Source: DATAES01 sp036493595
GTDB lineage: Bacteria; Actinomycetota; Acidimicrobiia; Acidimicrobiales; JACDCH01
DNA: 26,804 nucleotides
Assembly (NCBI GenBank): GCA_036493595.1
Contig: DASXPN010000060.1
Coordinates: 1 to 26,804, forward strand
Direction of reading: 5' to 3'
This document shows, piece by piece, positions 13,520-20,477 of the stretch. Every line of letters starts with the position of its first letter. Position 1 is the stretch's first letter. The notes under the pieces were generated by a model. That model was given only the letters and a program-made list of their open reading frames with translations, ran no database searches and was not told the origin of the DNA. A program made the position numbers and the translations under genes.

Positions 13520-14186
13520 CCTCCACCACGAGCGGGCGGTGATCGCTGACGGGCACCGCCGGTACGGAGACCGTGCCCGCGCCGAATCCGTCGAGCGCGA
13601 TGTGATCGATCCGCTGCATCGGGGCCCACGCCGGTTCGGTCGGTCCGGCCTCGACCGTCGCGAAGCCCGCAGCGCGCAGCGGCGAGGCAACGTCCTCCGG
13701 CCGCAGGTTCAGGTCGCCGAGCAACAACCGCGGCGCCGGCTCGGTGGACAGCTCGTCGAGCAGCGCCTCGAGCTGGCGTCTGGCGACGGGCGCGTCGTTG
13801 TGAAGGTGAGTGGTCGCCGCCGTCATCACGACATCACCGACGACCGCGCGGGCGATCACCGCAATGCGACGTTGCACGGCGTTTTCTCGCGGTAGCTCGA
13901 CGATGCGCGTCTTTTGGATCACGCCACTGACGCACAACGCGACACCGTCGGATCCGATCACGGCAAAGCGCCGGGCCGGCGCGTAGCGCACTGTCCCTGC
14001 AGCGCCCAGCGCACGCGCGATCTGGGCGGGCTGATCGGCGAACCACGAGCGGATCACCCGGCGTTCGACCTCCTGCACGCCGAGCACGTCGACGTCGAGC
14101 ATTGCGACGGCCTCCACGAGCCTGCGGTTCGATGCGAACCCCTTACGTGGCCGGCCGTGGCGGACGTTCCAGGTCGCAACCCTCAC
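13491..14186 (-). CDS. Endonuclease/exonuclease/phosphatase (EEP) family hydrolase
   Basis: This 231-aa protein starts at the GTG at 14186, which overlaps the upstream glycosyltransferase stop (GTGA). The open frame extends much further upstream, but only as antisense or alternate-frame sequence. Hallmarks in order: A-T-W-N (N7), G-V-Q-E-V-E (metal-binding E39), T-T-H-L-H-N (about 135), L-L-G-D-L-N-L (Asp/Asn pair, about 160) and V-S-D-H-R-P (D215/H216). All catalytic positions of the DNase I/exonuclease III/sphingomyelinase fold appear present, at roughly minimal length. There is no signal peptide, so it acts in the cytoplasm; nucleic acid or a phosphodiester metabolite is possible. Confidence 0.87.
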   Translation of the reverse strand: MRVATWNVRHGRPRKGFASNRRLVEAVAMLDVDVLGVQEVERRVIRSWFADQPAQIARALGAAGTVRYAPARRFAVIGSDGVALCVSGVIQKTRIVELPRENAVQRRIAVIARAVVGDVVMTAATTHLHNDAPVARRQLEALLDELSTEPAPRLLLGDLNLRPEDVASPLRAAGFATVEAGPTEPAWAPMQRIDHIALDGFGAGTVSVPAVPVSDHRPLVVEVRPESRPRP

Positions 14187-15631
14187 GGGTGCGCGTCGCG
14201 TCGCGCGTAGAGCACCGCGCCGTCGACGATCTCGACCGGCGTGTAGTTGTCCCGCACGTACGAGTCGAACTCCGGGAAGTGGGCGATCGAGGCCGGCGAA
14301 CCGAGCGACGTGTCGACGATGAGCACCGGCGGATGAGCCGCGAGATCCGAGCGGAACTCGTCCCATGCGCCCGGCACGGCGTACTGCACGCCGACGCGAT
14401 CGCCGGAACGGCCGCCGGTCAGTCCGGTGAGGAAGCCGGCGGTCAGGAACCTGGTCGCGGGACGGCGGTCGGACGCCCAATACGCCTGCGGGAACTGGCC
14501 CCACACGAAGATCTTGTCGGTCGGCTTGGTACGCGCATCGATGGCGTCGGCGATGTGGTCGTACCGGTGCAACAGGATGGGGTGAGCGGTGAGGCCGAGC
14601 GTCACGAACACGACGACGGATGCACCCGCCAGTGCCGCGGTGCGGACCCACACCGCGCGTGTGGCTCGCACGAGCGACCCGGCAGCGAGCAACGCGAACG
14701 GCGGCCCGAGTTGCAAGTAGTAGTGACCGAAGAAGCGAAAGCCGGCCGCGACCGCGACGAACGCCGAGATCAGCCACAACCACAAGTCGATGTCCTCGCG
14801 CCAGCGACGAGCGGCGGCGATCACCAACAAGAACGCGGCGACGTTGGCCCCGAGGAAGATGCCCGTGCTGGCGAGACCGCGATTGGCGGCCACGCCCCAT
14901 GAGCCATTGGCGTCGAGATAACCGCCGTTGCCGGTGAAAACCCAGAACATGAAGTCGTGCCAGCCGAAGGCGACTGCGGCGATGGCGATCGGAACCACGA
15001 ACGCCACCCCGAGCCGAATGAGCCCGCTCAGCCGTTCGCGCTGCCACGACCGCCACGCCAGCGGCAGCAGCGTCGCCGCCGCGGTCTGCTTCGCCAGCGT
15101 GGCGAGAGCGGCGAGAACACCGGACGCGCTCGTGCGTTCGCGGTCGCCGAAGTACATGGCCGCGCACATGAGCGGCATCATGAAGACCTCGAAGTTGGCA
15201 GGCTGGCTGTCCTCGAGGACGAGTCCTCCCGTGGCAACGAGGTACAGCACGCCCGCGGCCACCGCGGCGTGATCGCCCCACCGGCGGCGCGCGATGGCGG
15301 CGACGAGCAGGGCGCTGACGACATAGGCGCCGATGGCCAGCAGCCGCACCGACAGCAGCGCGTCGGACCCCGTCAGCCGCGACGCGGCGGCGTAGAGATA
15401 CGGGACGATCGGTGGCTTGCGGTCCACCACGTCCTGGTACAGCCGACCGCCGTCGTTCAGGACCTGGGCCTGGGTGGCAAGGAAGGCTTCGTCCGGGTTC
15501 AGTGCCTCCGTCCGCACCAGGCTCGGCAGGTGCGTGGCGACGGCGAGCAGCGTGAAAACGAGCGCGAGCCGCCAGCCCGACACCCAGCGGGATGTCTGGT
15601 GGCGCGGCGCTTCGACGTCGACGATCTGCAC
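14183..15631 (-). CDS. GT-C / PMT-type membrane glycosyltransferase (ArnT/GT39-like)
   Basis: This 482-aa protein starts at the GTG at 15631, 33 nt after dnaB. TM1 (about 21-38) is followed by N-P-D-E-A-F with D47/E48, the catalytic acidic pair expected in the first extracytoplasmic loop of polyprenyl-phosphate-sugar transferases, then D-R-K-P-P-I-V-P-Y-L-Y-A, also typical of the PMT_2 family. About ten further helices run to residue 350; the last 130 residues are a soluble extracytoplasmic domain. It probably moves a sugar from a polyprenyl-phosphate donor onto a protein or envelope lipid. Its TGA overlaps the GTG of the EEP gene, so the two are translated together. No clear ribosome site is seen for the GTG. 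Confidence 0.83.
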   Translation of the reverse strand: MQIVDVEAPRHQTSRWVSGWRLALVFTLLAVATHLPSLVRTEALNPDEAFLATQAQVLNDGGRLYQDVVDRKPPIVPYLYAAASRLTGSDALLSVRLLAIGAYVVSALLVAAIARRRWGDHAAVAAGVLYLVATGGLVLEDSQPANFEVFMMPLMCAAMYFGDRERTSASGVLAALATLAKQTAAATLLPLAWRSWQRERLSGLIRLGVAFVVPIAIAAVAFGWHDFMFWVFTGNGGYLDANGSWGVAANRGLASTGIFLGANVAAFLLVIAAARRWREDIDLWLWLISAFVAVAAGFRFFGHYYLQLGPPFALLAAGSLVRATRAVWVRTAALAGASVVVFVTLGLTAHPILLHRYDHIADAIDARTKPTDKIFVWGQFPQAYWASDRRPATRFLTAGFLTGLTGGRSGDRVGVQYAVPGAWDEFRSDLAAHPPVLIVDTSLGSPASIAHFPEFDSYVRDNYTPVEIVDGAVLYARRDAHP

Positions 15632-15664
15632 GGTGCCGACAGTCTTGCCGCCGAGGCCCGGGCG

Positions 15665-17038
15665 CTACACCCCGCGGGCCATGTTCTCGAACCGAGCGAA
15701 CTGCTCGAGCCAGGCCAGACGCACCTTTCCGGTCGGGCCACTGCGGTGCTTGGCCACGAGGATCTCGGCCGTTCCCTTGTTCTCGAGCGCTTCGGGGTTG
15801 TACACCTCGTCGCGGTACAAGAACAGGACGACATCGGCGTCTTGCTCGATGCTCCCGCTCTCTCGCAGGTCCGACAGCATCGGACGCTTGTCGGCGCGGG
15901 TCTCGAGTTGGCGGTTCAGCTGCGCCAGCGCGACAACGGGACACTCGAGCTCACGAGCGAGGATCTTGAGGTTCCGGCTGATCTCGGCCACCTCGACCTG
16001 GCGGTTCTCCGCCGCCATGCGACCGCTCATCAGCTGGATGTAGTCGACGATCACGATCCCCAGATCGCCGATACGACTCTTGAGCCGGCGAGACTTGGCC
16101 CGGATGTCCATGACGGTGATGTTCGGGTTGTCGTCGATGAAGATCGGCGCACCCGCCAGCCGCCCGACGGCGTGATGGATCTTGCTCCAGTCGGCTTCTG
16201 ACAACTTGCCGTTGCGCACACGCGTCGCGTCGACACGCGCCTCCGCGCACAGGATGCGCTGCGTGACCTCGAGCTGGCTCATCTCGAGGGAGAACAACAG
16301 GACCGGTCGCTGCGTCTTCAACCCCGCGGTCTGCGCGATGCCGAGCGCGAACGCGGTCTTGCCCATCGAAGGCCGGGCGCCCACGACGACCAACGCGCTC
16401 GGCTGCAGACCGGCGAGCAACTCATCGAGCTCGTAGTAACCGGTCGGGATACCGGTGATGGCCTCGCCCCGTTCGTACAGCTCCTCGAGACGGTCGAGGG
16501 TCAGATCAAGCAGCTCGCCGATCGGTGCCGTCGCGTCAGCCAGCCGTCGCTCGGCGACCGCGAACACGAGCGACTCCGCTTCGTCGATGGTCTTTTCGAC
16601 ATCGTCGGGCAGCGAGTACGCCCGCTCCGCGATGTCACCCGCGACCCAGATCATGCGTCGGAGCAACGCGTGCTCCTCGACGATCTTTGCGTAGCGCGCC
16701 GCGCTGGTCGTGGCCGGCGTATTCGCCTGCAACGAAACAAGGATGCCGTTGCCGCCGATGGCATCGAGCAGGCCGGCGCGACGAAGCTCGTCGGCCACCG
16801 TGACCGGATCTACGGGCTCGCCCGATCCGTACAGCGACGTGATCGCTTCGAAGATGTGGCCATGGGCCGGCTTGTAGAAGTCGTCGGCTCCTACGAGCTC
16901 GACGCCCGCCGCGATGGCGTCCTTCGACAGGAGCATGGCCCCGAGCAGCGATTCTTCGGCTTGGAGGTTGTGAGGTGGGACCCGTGAAGAGACGCTCGGG
17001 CGCGGCCGTACTTCATCGTCTGCTCGGGTGTCGGCCAT
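15665..17038 (-). CDS. dnaB: Replicative DNA helicase DnaB
   Basis: This 457-aa protein reads from the ATG at 17038, with AAGGTG 8 nt upstream; the open frame begins earlier at 17146 but lacks support. The N-terminal DnaB domain starts at P-P-H-N-L-Q-A-E-E-S-L-L-G-A-M-L and residue 160 begins the linker. The RecA-like motor has Walker A G-A-R-P-S-M-G-K-T (K227), Walker B I-V-I-V-D-Y-I-Q-L-M, the S-L-E-M-S motif and the arginine-finger region near A-K-H-R-S-G-P-T-G. It unwinds DNA at the replication fork as a hexamer loaded with DnaC-like or DciA partners. The order rpsF-ssb-rpsR-rplI-dnaB is classic. Unlike M. tuberculosis dnaB, no intein interrupts it. It is separated from rplI by 140 nt with possible regulatory sites. 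Confidence 0.97.
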   Translation of the reverse strand: MADTRADDEVRPRPSVSSRVPPHNLQAEESLLGAMLLSKDAIAAGVELVGADDFYKPAHGHIFEAITSLYGSGEPVDPVTVADELRRAGLLDAIGGNGILVSLQANTPATTSAARYAKIVEEHALLRRMIWVAGDIAERAYSLPDDVEKTIDEAESLVFAVAERRLADATAPIGELLDLTLDRLEELYERGEAITGIPTGYYELDELLAGLQPSALVVVGARPSMGKTAFALGIAQTAGLKTQRPVLLFSLEMSQLEVTQRILCAEARVDATRVRNGKLSEADWSKIHHAVGRLAGAPIFIDDNPNITVMDIRAKSRRLKSRIGDLGIVIVDYIQLMSGRMAAENRQVEVAEISRNLKILARELECPVVALAQLNRQLETRADKRPMLSDLRESGSIEQDADVVLFLYRDEVYNPEALENKGTAEILVAKHRSGPTGKVRLAWLEQFARFENMARGV

Positions 17039-17117
17039 GCGGCGTTCACCTTCCCCCGAAGCGCCTGTGGGAAGAAAGAGCACAAGCCTGTTGATTCGCT
17101 GTGGAACGAGCGCCAAG

Positions 17118-17147
17118 TTGCCCACAGCTTGTGTATCGGCACACAAG
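17118..17147. promoter_or_regulatory. DnaA-box-like site and inverted repeat upstream of dnaB
   Basis: TTGCCCACA (17118-17126) differs by one base from the actinobacterial DnaA box TTGTCCACA. Next to it is a perfect inverted repeat CTTGTGT-N6-ACACAAG (17128-17147). Two weaker CCACA-type elements on the other strand occur near 17067 and 17100. They sit in the dnaB leader and could bind a regulator or form a hairpin. Confidence 0.35.
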
Positions 17148-17178
17148 CGAACGCATGTTCGTAGTGTACCTCGGGGCG

Positions 17179-17628
17179 CTACGCGCTACCGACCACCTCG
17201 ACGGTGATCGCGAACTCGACATCCGGATGCAGTTTCGTTGGCACCTGGTGCGTGCCCACGGACTTGATCGGCTCTTCGAGTTGCAGCTTGCGACGGTCGA
17301 GCTCGATGCCGGTCTGGTCCTGCACCGCGCTGGCGACGTCGGTCGAGGTCACGGACCCGAACAGCCGTCCTTCGGCGCCGGACTTGGCCTTCACGGTGAT
17401 GATGGCGGGCACCAGCACCCGCGCCACCTCTTCCGCGGCACCGCGGTCCTTTGCGTCACGCAGGTCGCGGGCGCGCCGCATGGATGCAGCCTGTTGCACG
17501 TTGCCATCGGTGGCGCGCAGCGCGAGGCCCTTTGGAACGAGGTAGTTGCGAGCGAAGCCATCGGCCACGTCGATGATGTCGCCCTTCTTGCCGACGTCAC
17601 TGACGTCGGCGCGCAGGATCACCTTCAC
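17179..17628 (-). CDS. rplI: 50S ribosomal protein L9
   Basis: This 149-aa protein is full length for L9. The N-terminal domain reads M-K-V-I-L-R-A-D-V-S-D-V-G-K-K-G-D-I-I-D-V-A-D-G-F-A-R-N-Y-L, containing the family signature and the long connecting helix, and the C-terminal rRNA-binding domain follows (G-R-L-F-G-S-V-T). It binds 23S rRNA at the base of L1 and helps keep the reading frame. The GTG start overlaps the rpsR stop (GTGA), so its translation is coupled to S18. Confidence 0.97.
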   Translation of the reverse strand: MKVILRADVSDVGKKGDIIDVADGFARNYLVPKGLALRATDGNVQQAASMRRARDLRDAKDRGAAEEVARVLVPAIITVKAKSGAEGRLFGSVTSTDVASAVQDQTGIELDRRKLQLEEPIKSVGTHQVPTKLHPDVEFAITVEVVGSA

Positions 17629-18071
17629 GCCTCGTCACCGTTCTGCGTCGTGTCGTCGACGAGGACGTCCTCGAGCACACCGTTGCCGAGATCCGCCAAC
17701 TCTTCGGCCCCGCCGTCACTACCGCCTGAGGGCGGCGGACCGGCCGGACGTGGCGGCGGGCCGTCAGCCCGACCCGGGCCGCCGGGACCACGATCACGCG
17801 ACGTGCGCTGTGTGGTCACGCGGTTCGTGTACGGCAGCAGCGCCATCTCTCGTGCGTTCTTGATCGCCCGCGCCACTTCGCGTTGCTGCTGTGCGTCGTT
17901 GCCGGTCACACGCCGAGCGCGGATCTTGGCGCGGTCGGACATGAAGCGGCGGAGAAGGTTGACGTCCTTGTAGTCGATGTACTCGACGCTCTCCTGAACG
18001 AGGACGCTGGTCTTCTTCTTCGACCGCCGGGCGTTGTCCTTGTTCTTGGTGCGCGGTGCTTTCTTCGCCAT
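17625..18071 (-). CDS. rpsR: 30S ribosomal protein S18 with long acidic C-terminal extension
   Basis: Residues 1-88 of this 148-aa protein are S18: I-D-Y-K-D-V-N-L-L-R-R-F, K-I-R-A-R-R-V-T-G, R-A-I-K-N-A-R-E-M-A-L-L-P-Y. The N-terminal Cys pair found in zinc-type S18 proteins is replaced by S-V-L-V-Q-E-S, so this is the zinc-independent form. Typical S18 is 75-90 residues. Here about 60 more follow: a Gly/Pro/Arg-rich part, then an acidic part ending near D-D-T-T-Q-N-G-D-E-A. The frame stays open and ends exactly in the GTGA overlap with rplI, which argues the extension is real. The ATG overlaps the ssb stop by one base (TGATG). S18 pairs with S6 on the platform of the small subunit. Confidence 0.95.
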   Translation of the reverse strand: MAKKAPRTKNKDNARRSKKKTSVLVQESVEYIDYKDVNLLRRFMSDRAKIRARRVTGNDAQQQREVARAIKNAREMALLPYTNRVTTQRTSRDRGPGGPGRADGPPPRPAGPPPSGGSDGGAEELADLGNGVLEDVLVDDTTQNGDEA

Positions 18072-18526
18072 CAGAACGGCTCCTCGTCGCCAAAGGAAGC
18101 ACCGCCGCCGGGCGCGGTATTGGCGACAGGACGGCCGGCGCCACCGCCGGCGCCGCCCTCGCCGGGCTCGCGCCGGTCGTTCTTCGTGATCTCGCAGGTG
18201 GCCCAGCGCAGGCTCGGGCCGATCTCGTCGGCGGTGATGTCGACCGTCGATCGCTTCTCACCCTCCTGGGTCTCCCACGATCGCTGGTCGAGGCGGCCGG
18301 TGACGACCACGCGCGAACCCTTGGGGAGCGACTGCGAGGCGTTCTCGCCCATCTGTCCCCAGCAGGTCACGTTGAAGAAGGAGGTCTGCTCTTCCCATTG
18401 GCCGTTGCGCTGAAAACGACGGTTCACGGCGAGGCCGAAGGTGGCGATCGCCTGGCCCGACGCGGTGAAGCGCAGCTCAGGGTCGCGGGTGATGTTGCCA
18501 ACCACGGTTACGGAATTGTCGGGCAT
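18071..18526 (-). CDS. ssb: Single-stranded DNA-binding protein
   Basis: This 151-aa protein has an N-terminal OB fold (about 1-110: N-S-V-T-V-V-G-N-I-T-R-D-P-E-L-R-F, T-S-F-F-N-V-T-C-W-G, G-S-R-V-V-V-T-G-R-L), a Gly-rich linker and the acidic tip D-E-E-P-F that recruits replication and repair partners. The tail is short compared with many SSBs. A GAGGAG ribosome site precedes the ATG. It lies between rpsF and rpsR, 16 nt after rpsF, as in most bacteria. Protects single-stranded DNA during replication and recombination. Confidence 0.97.
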   Translation of the reverse strand: MPDNSVTVVGNITRDPELRFTASGQAIATFGLAVNRRFQRNGQWEEQTSFFNVTCWGQMGENASQSLPKGSRVVVTGRLDQRSWETQEGEKRSTVDITADEIGPSLRWATCEITKNDRREPGEGGAGGGAGRPVANTAPGGGASFGDEEPF

Positions 18527-18542
18527 CGAGGTTCTCCTCGGG

Positions 18543-18884
18543 TCATCCGGCCGAAGCCGGAGCAGCCTCGCCGAGCAGGCCGCGGCGAGCGGCCTCCCGG
18601 TCGGGCAGACGGATCAGCTTGTGACGGACGATGTCGTCCGCGAGGCGCAGCTGGCGTTCGAGGTCATCGAGAGCTCCGGCCTCCGCCACGATCTCGAACA
18701 CGATGTAGGAACCCTCGTGCTTGTGGTCGATCTCGTAGGCGAACCGGCGCCGACCCCACCGATTGGTGGTCTTGATCTCGCCTTGCTTCGCTTGGACCTG
18801 TTCGCCGATACGGCGAACGGCCGATTCGACGGCTGTGTCGTCGGCGTCGCCGACGACGATCACCATGAGTTCATAGGCTCGCAT
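18543..18884 (-). CDS. rpsF: 30S ribosomal protein S6
   Basis: This 113-aa protein reads from the ATG at 18884, preceded by GGAGGAG at the right distance; the open frame reaches 18932 but that part is leader. It begins M-R-A-Y-E-L-M-V-I-V and contains the S6 signature around N-R-W-G-R-R-R-F-A-Y-E-I, then the C-terminal helix and a short Ala-rich tail. S6 binds S18 in the 30S platform. First gene of the rpsF-ssb-rpsR-rplI set; usually the operon is controlled by the S6-S18 complex binding the mRNA leader. Confidence 0.96.
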   Translation of the reverse strand: MRAYELMVIVVGDADDTAVESAVRRIGEQVQAKQGEIKTTNRWGRRRFAYEIDHKHEGSYIVFEIVAEAGALDDLERQLRLADDIVRHKLIRLPDREAARRGLLGEAAPASAG

Positions 18885-18970
18885 CAGCGAGGCGTCTCCT
18901 CCCTGTGGACCCGGCAGGCCGGGGCCCCGCACGGTGCGGAGCAGGGTCTCGATTGAGACAGGGCATCGTA
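18885..18970 (-). promoter_or_regulatory. rpsF leader with candidate promoter and hairpins
   Basis: On the minus strand a TACGAT -10 hexamer (18965-18970) would start an mRNA leader of about 70-75 nt. The leader can form GTCTC-N4-GAGAC (18946-18959) and CCCGG-N4-CCGGG (about 18910-18923), with a CACCGTGC stretch between them, then the GGAGGAG ribosome site. The position and the CCG-containing stem are compatible with the S6:S18 autoregulatory element known from other bacteria, but I could not match its consensus base by base. Confidence 0.4.
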
Positions 18971-19100
18971 GTTGACGCAGCCGGATCGCGTCGCACCGCG
19001 ACCCTCGAGACGAACATCGACCGGCAACCGAGACCCCGTTCGTGTCGCCCGTTGGTGTCGCCGTTGATCATGCCGACAGCATGCATCGGGGGTGTGACAC

Positions 19101-19322
19101 TCAGTTGGAAGCCGGTGCGATGACCGGTTGCGTCGGCGGCGTTCCCGGCGGAGCCAGTGTCGGATCCGGAGGGTTGTTGGCGCCCCGCACCACGAACGCG
19201 AGCAAGCCCGCGACGAGGACGGCGCTGATCGCCCACCGCAAGATCACGAGACTCCTCGGCCGGCCCAGGTCGGGCAGCCAACCGGGAAGTCTTGCTGGAG
19301 GCTCGGCGAGCCAGCGCTTCAC
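19101..19322 (-). CDS. Small single-pass membrane protein coupled to panB
   Basis: This 73-aa protein starts at a GTG overlapping the panB stop by 4 nt (GTGA). Residues 1-24 are basic and Pro-rich (W-L-P-D-L-G-R-P-R-S), one helix spans about 25-46 (L-V-I-L-R-W-A-I-S-A-V-L-V-A-G-L-L-A-F-V), and the outside tail is Pro/Thr-rich. It looks like a type II anchored peptide. No family is recognised. It lies between panB and rpsF with about 215 nt to rpsF, so it probably ends the panB transcript. The coupling overlap is the main argument that it is translated. Confidence 0.6.
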   Translation of the reverse strand: MKRWLAEPPARLPGWLPDLGRPRSLVILRWAISAVLVAGLLAFVVRGANNPPDPTLAPPGTPPTQPVIAPASN

Positions 19323-20182
19323 GCCGTCTTGCTACCACCGCCGTACAGCTGGAGGGCCGAACGCGTGTCTTCGCTCAGGTGATAGCTCTCGGCGTCGGCC
19401 GGGAATCGTCCGGCCCGCACGTCCTCGCCGAAGGCCTGCAGTGCCGAGACACCCGCGGCCTTCAGGTCCGCATACCGGCGAACGAACTTCGGGATGATCC
19501 GGTCCTCGAGCCCGAGCACGTCGTGAAAAACGAGCACTTGGCCGTCGCAGTGCGGACCGGCACCGATACCGATGGTCGGCACGGTCACCGCGTCGGTCAC
19601 GAGCCGCGCCACTTCGTCGGGCACGCCTTCGAGCACGATCGAGAAGCAACCGGCGGCCTCGAGTGCCTTCGCGTCCTCGACGAGGCCGAGCGCGGCCGCG
19701 CTGTCCTTGCCCTGCACCTTGAATCCGCCCATCGCGTGAACCGACTGCGGTGTGAGGCCGAGATGGCCCATCACCGGAACCTCGGCGTCCACGATGGCTT
19801 CGATGGCCTCGACCCGCTTGCGGCCGCCCTCGAGTTTCACCGCCTGCGCGCCGGCGCGCACGAGCCGTGCCGCGTTGCGCACGGTGTCCTCGATCGACAC
19901 GTGATAGCTGAGCCAGGGCAGGTCGCCGACGACCAGCGGACGGGGCTTGGCGCGGGCCACGGCCGCGACATGGTGGGCCATGTCGTCGATCGTCACCTGC
20001 AACGTGTCGTCGTAGCCGAGCACGACCATGGCGAGTGAATCACCGACGAGGATCACGTCCACGCCGGCTTCGTCGGCCATGCGCGCTCCCGGCGCGTCGT
20101 AGGCCGTGACCATCACGAGCGGGTCAGAGCCGGTGCGCACCTTGCGGACGCGAATCCCCGGCGCGGTGATCGATGCAGCCAT
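19319..20182 (-). CDS. panB: 3-methyl-2-oxobutanoate hydroxymethyltransferase
   Basis: This 287-aa protein reads from the ATG at 20182, which has a near-perfect AGGAGG at 20188-20193. It is a TIM-barrel enzyme that transfers a hydroxymethyl group from methylene-tetrahydrofolate to 2-oxoisovalerate, giving ketopantoate for pantothenate and coenzyme A. Recognisable segments: M-V-T-A-Y-D, D-V-I-L-V-G-D-S-L-A-M-V-V-L-G-Y (metal-binding Asp), V-K-L-E-G-G, G-H-L-G-L-T-P-Q-S and I-G-I-G-A-G-P-x-C-D-G-Q-V-L-V-F-H-D. All expected active-site motifs are present and the length is normal (about 260-290). Divergent from a small zinc-ribbon gene; panC is not in this window. Confidence 0.97.
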   Translation of the reverse strand: MAASITAPGIRVRKVRTGSDPLVMVTAYDAPGARMADEAGVDVILVGDSLAMVVLGYDDTLQVTIDDMAHHVAAVARAKPRPLVVGDLPWLSYHVSIEDTVRNAARLVRAGAQAVKLEGGRKRVEAIEAIVDAEVPVMGHLGLTPQSVHAMGGFKVQGKDSAAALGLVEDAKALEAAGCFSIVLEGVPDEVARLVTDAVTVPTIGIGAGPHCDGQVLVFHDVLGLEDRIIPKFVRRYADLKAAGVSALQAFGEDVRAGRFPADAESYHLSEDTRSALQLYGGGSKTA

Positions 20183-20235
20183 GACTGCCTCCTTTCCCGT
20201 CCAGCGCCACGTGGCTGCCGGCGGTGACTGCACTG

Positions 20236-20241
20236 TACTTT
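20236..20241 (+). promoter_or_regulatory. Candidate -10 box for small zinc-ribbon gene
   Basis: TACTTT ends 7 nt before the ATG at 20249, placing the transcription start at the initiation codon. No Shine-Dalgarno sequence is present and the -35 is not convincing. Confidence 0.4.
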
Positions 20242-20248
20242 CGCCGCG

Positions 20249-20452
20249 ATGGTCGAGTCATCCTCCGGACGGTGCGAATCCTGCGGGCGCGACGAAGACG
20301 ATCTCGTCGAGGTGCACCGCGTCTACGTGACGCCCGAGCGCTGGGACACGGAAGGCAAGGTCGAAGTCGTCGAGGAAGTCGAACGGTGGTGCTTCGTGTG
20401 CCGCAGCCACTATCCGCACCAACCCGTGGACGCGTCCGAGCCGGAGATCTAG
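20249..20452 (+). CDS. Small zinc-ribbon-like protein
   Basis: This 67-aa acidic protein has two CxxC knuckles, C9-x2-C12 and C48-x2-C51, flanking a short strand-rich segment (V-H-R-V-Y-V-T-P-E-R-W). This is the geometry of a zinc ribbon that binds one zinc ion. An intervening Glu/Val-rich stretch (K-V-E-V-V-E-E-V-E-R-W-C) suggests a beta hairpin. Proteins of this size act as stand-alone adaptors or nucleic-acid or protein binders; no function can be assigned. It is a single gene, divergent from panB and convergent with the PBP gene, with a GC hairpin in the 25-nt gap. Confidence 0.75.
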   Translation: MVESSSGRCESCGRDEDDLVEVHRVYVTPERWDTEGKVEVVEEVERWCFVCRSHYPHQPVDASEPEI

Positions 20453-20453
20453 C

Positions 20454-20469
20454 CGGAGCAACCGCTCCG
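20454..20469. terminator. Short hairpin between convergent stops
   Basis: CGGAGC (20454-20459) and GCTCCG (20464-20469) form a perfect 6-bp stem with loop AACC. It fills most of the 25-nt gap between the zinc-ribbon and PBP stops. There is no T run, so it would be a U-less terminator or pause site working on both strands. Confidence 0.45.
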
Positions 20470-20477
20470 ACTCGCTC

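Noticed and set aside
13491..15944. Single 817-codon minus-strand protein
   Set aside because: Only the last 231 codons are EEP-like; the earlier part is a shifted-frame shadow of the glycosyltransferase and dnaB genes, which are both complete.
15665..17038. Intein within dnaB
   Set aside because: Expected by analogy with M. tuberculosis, but Walker A, Walker B and the C-terminal motifs are contiguous at normal spacing.
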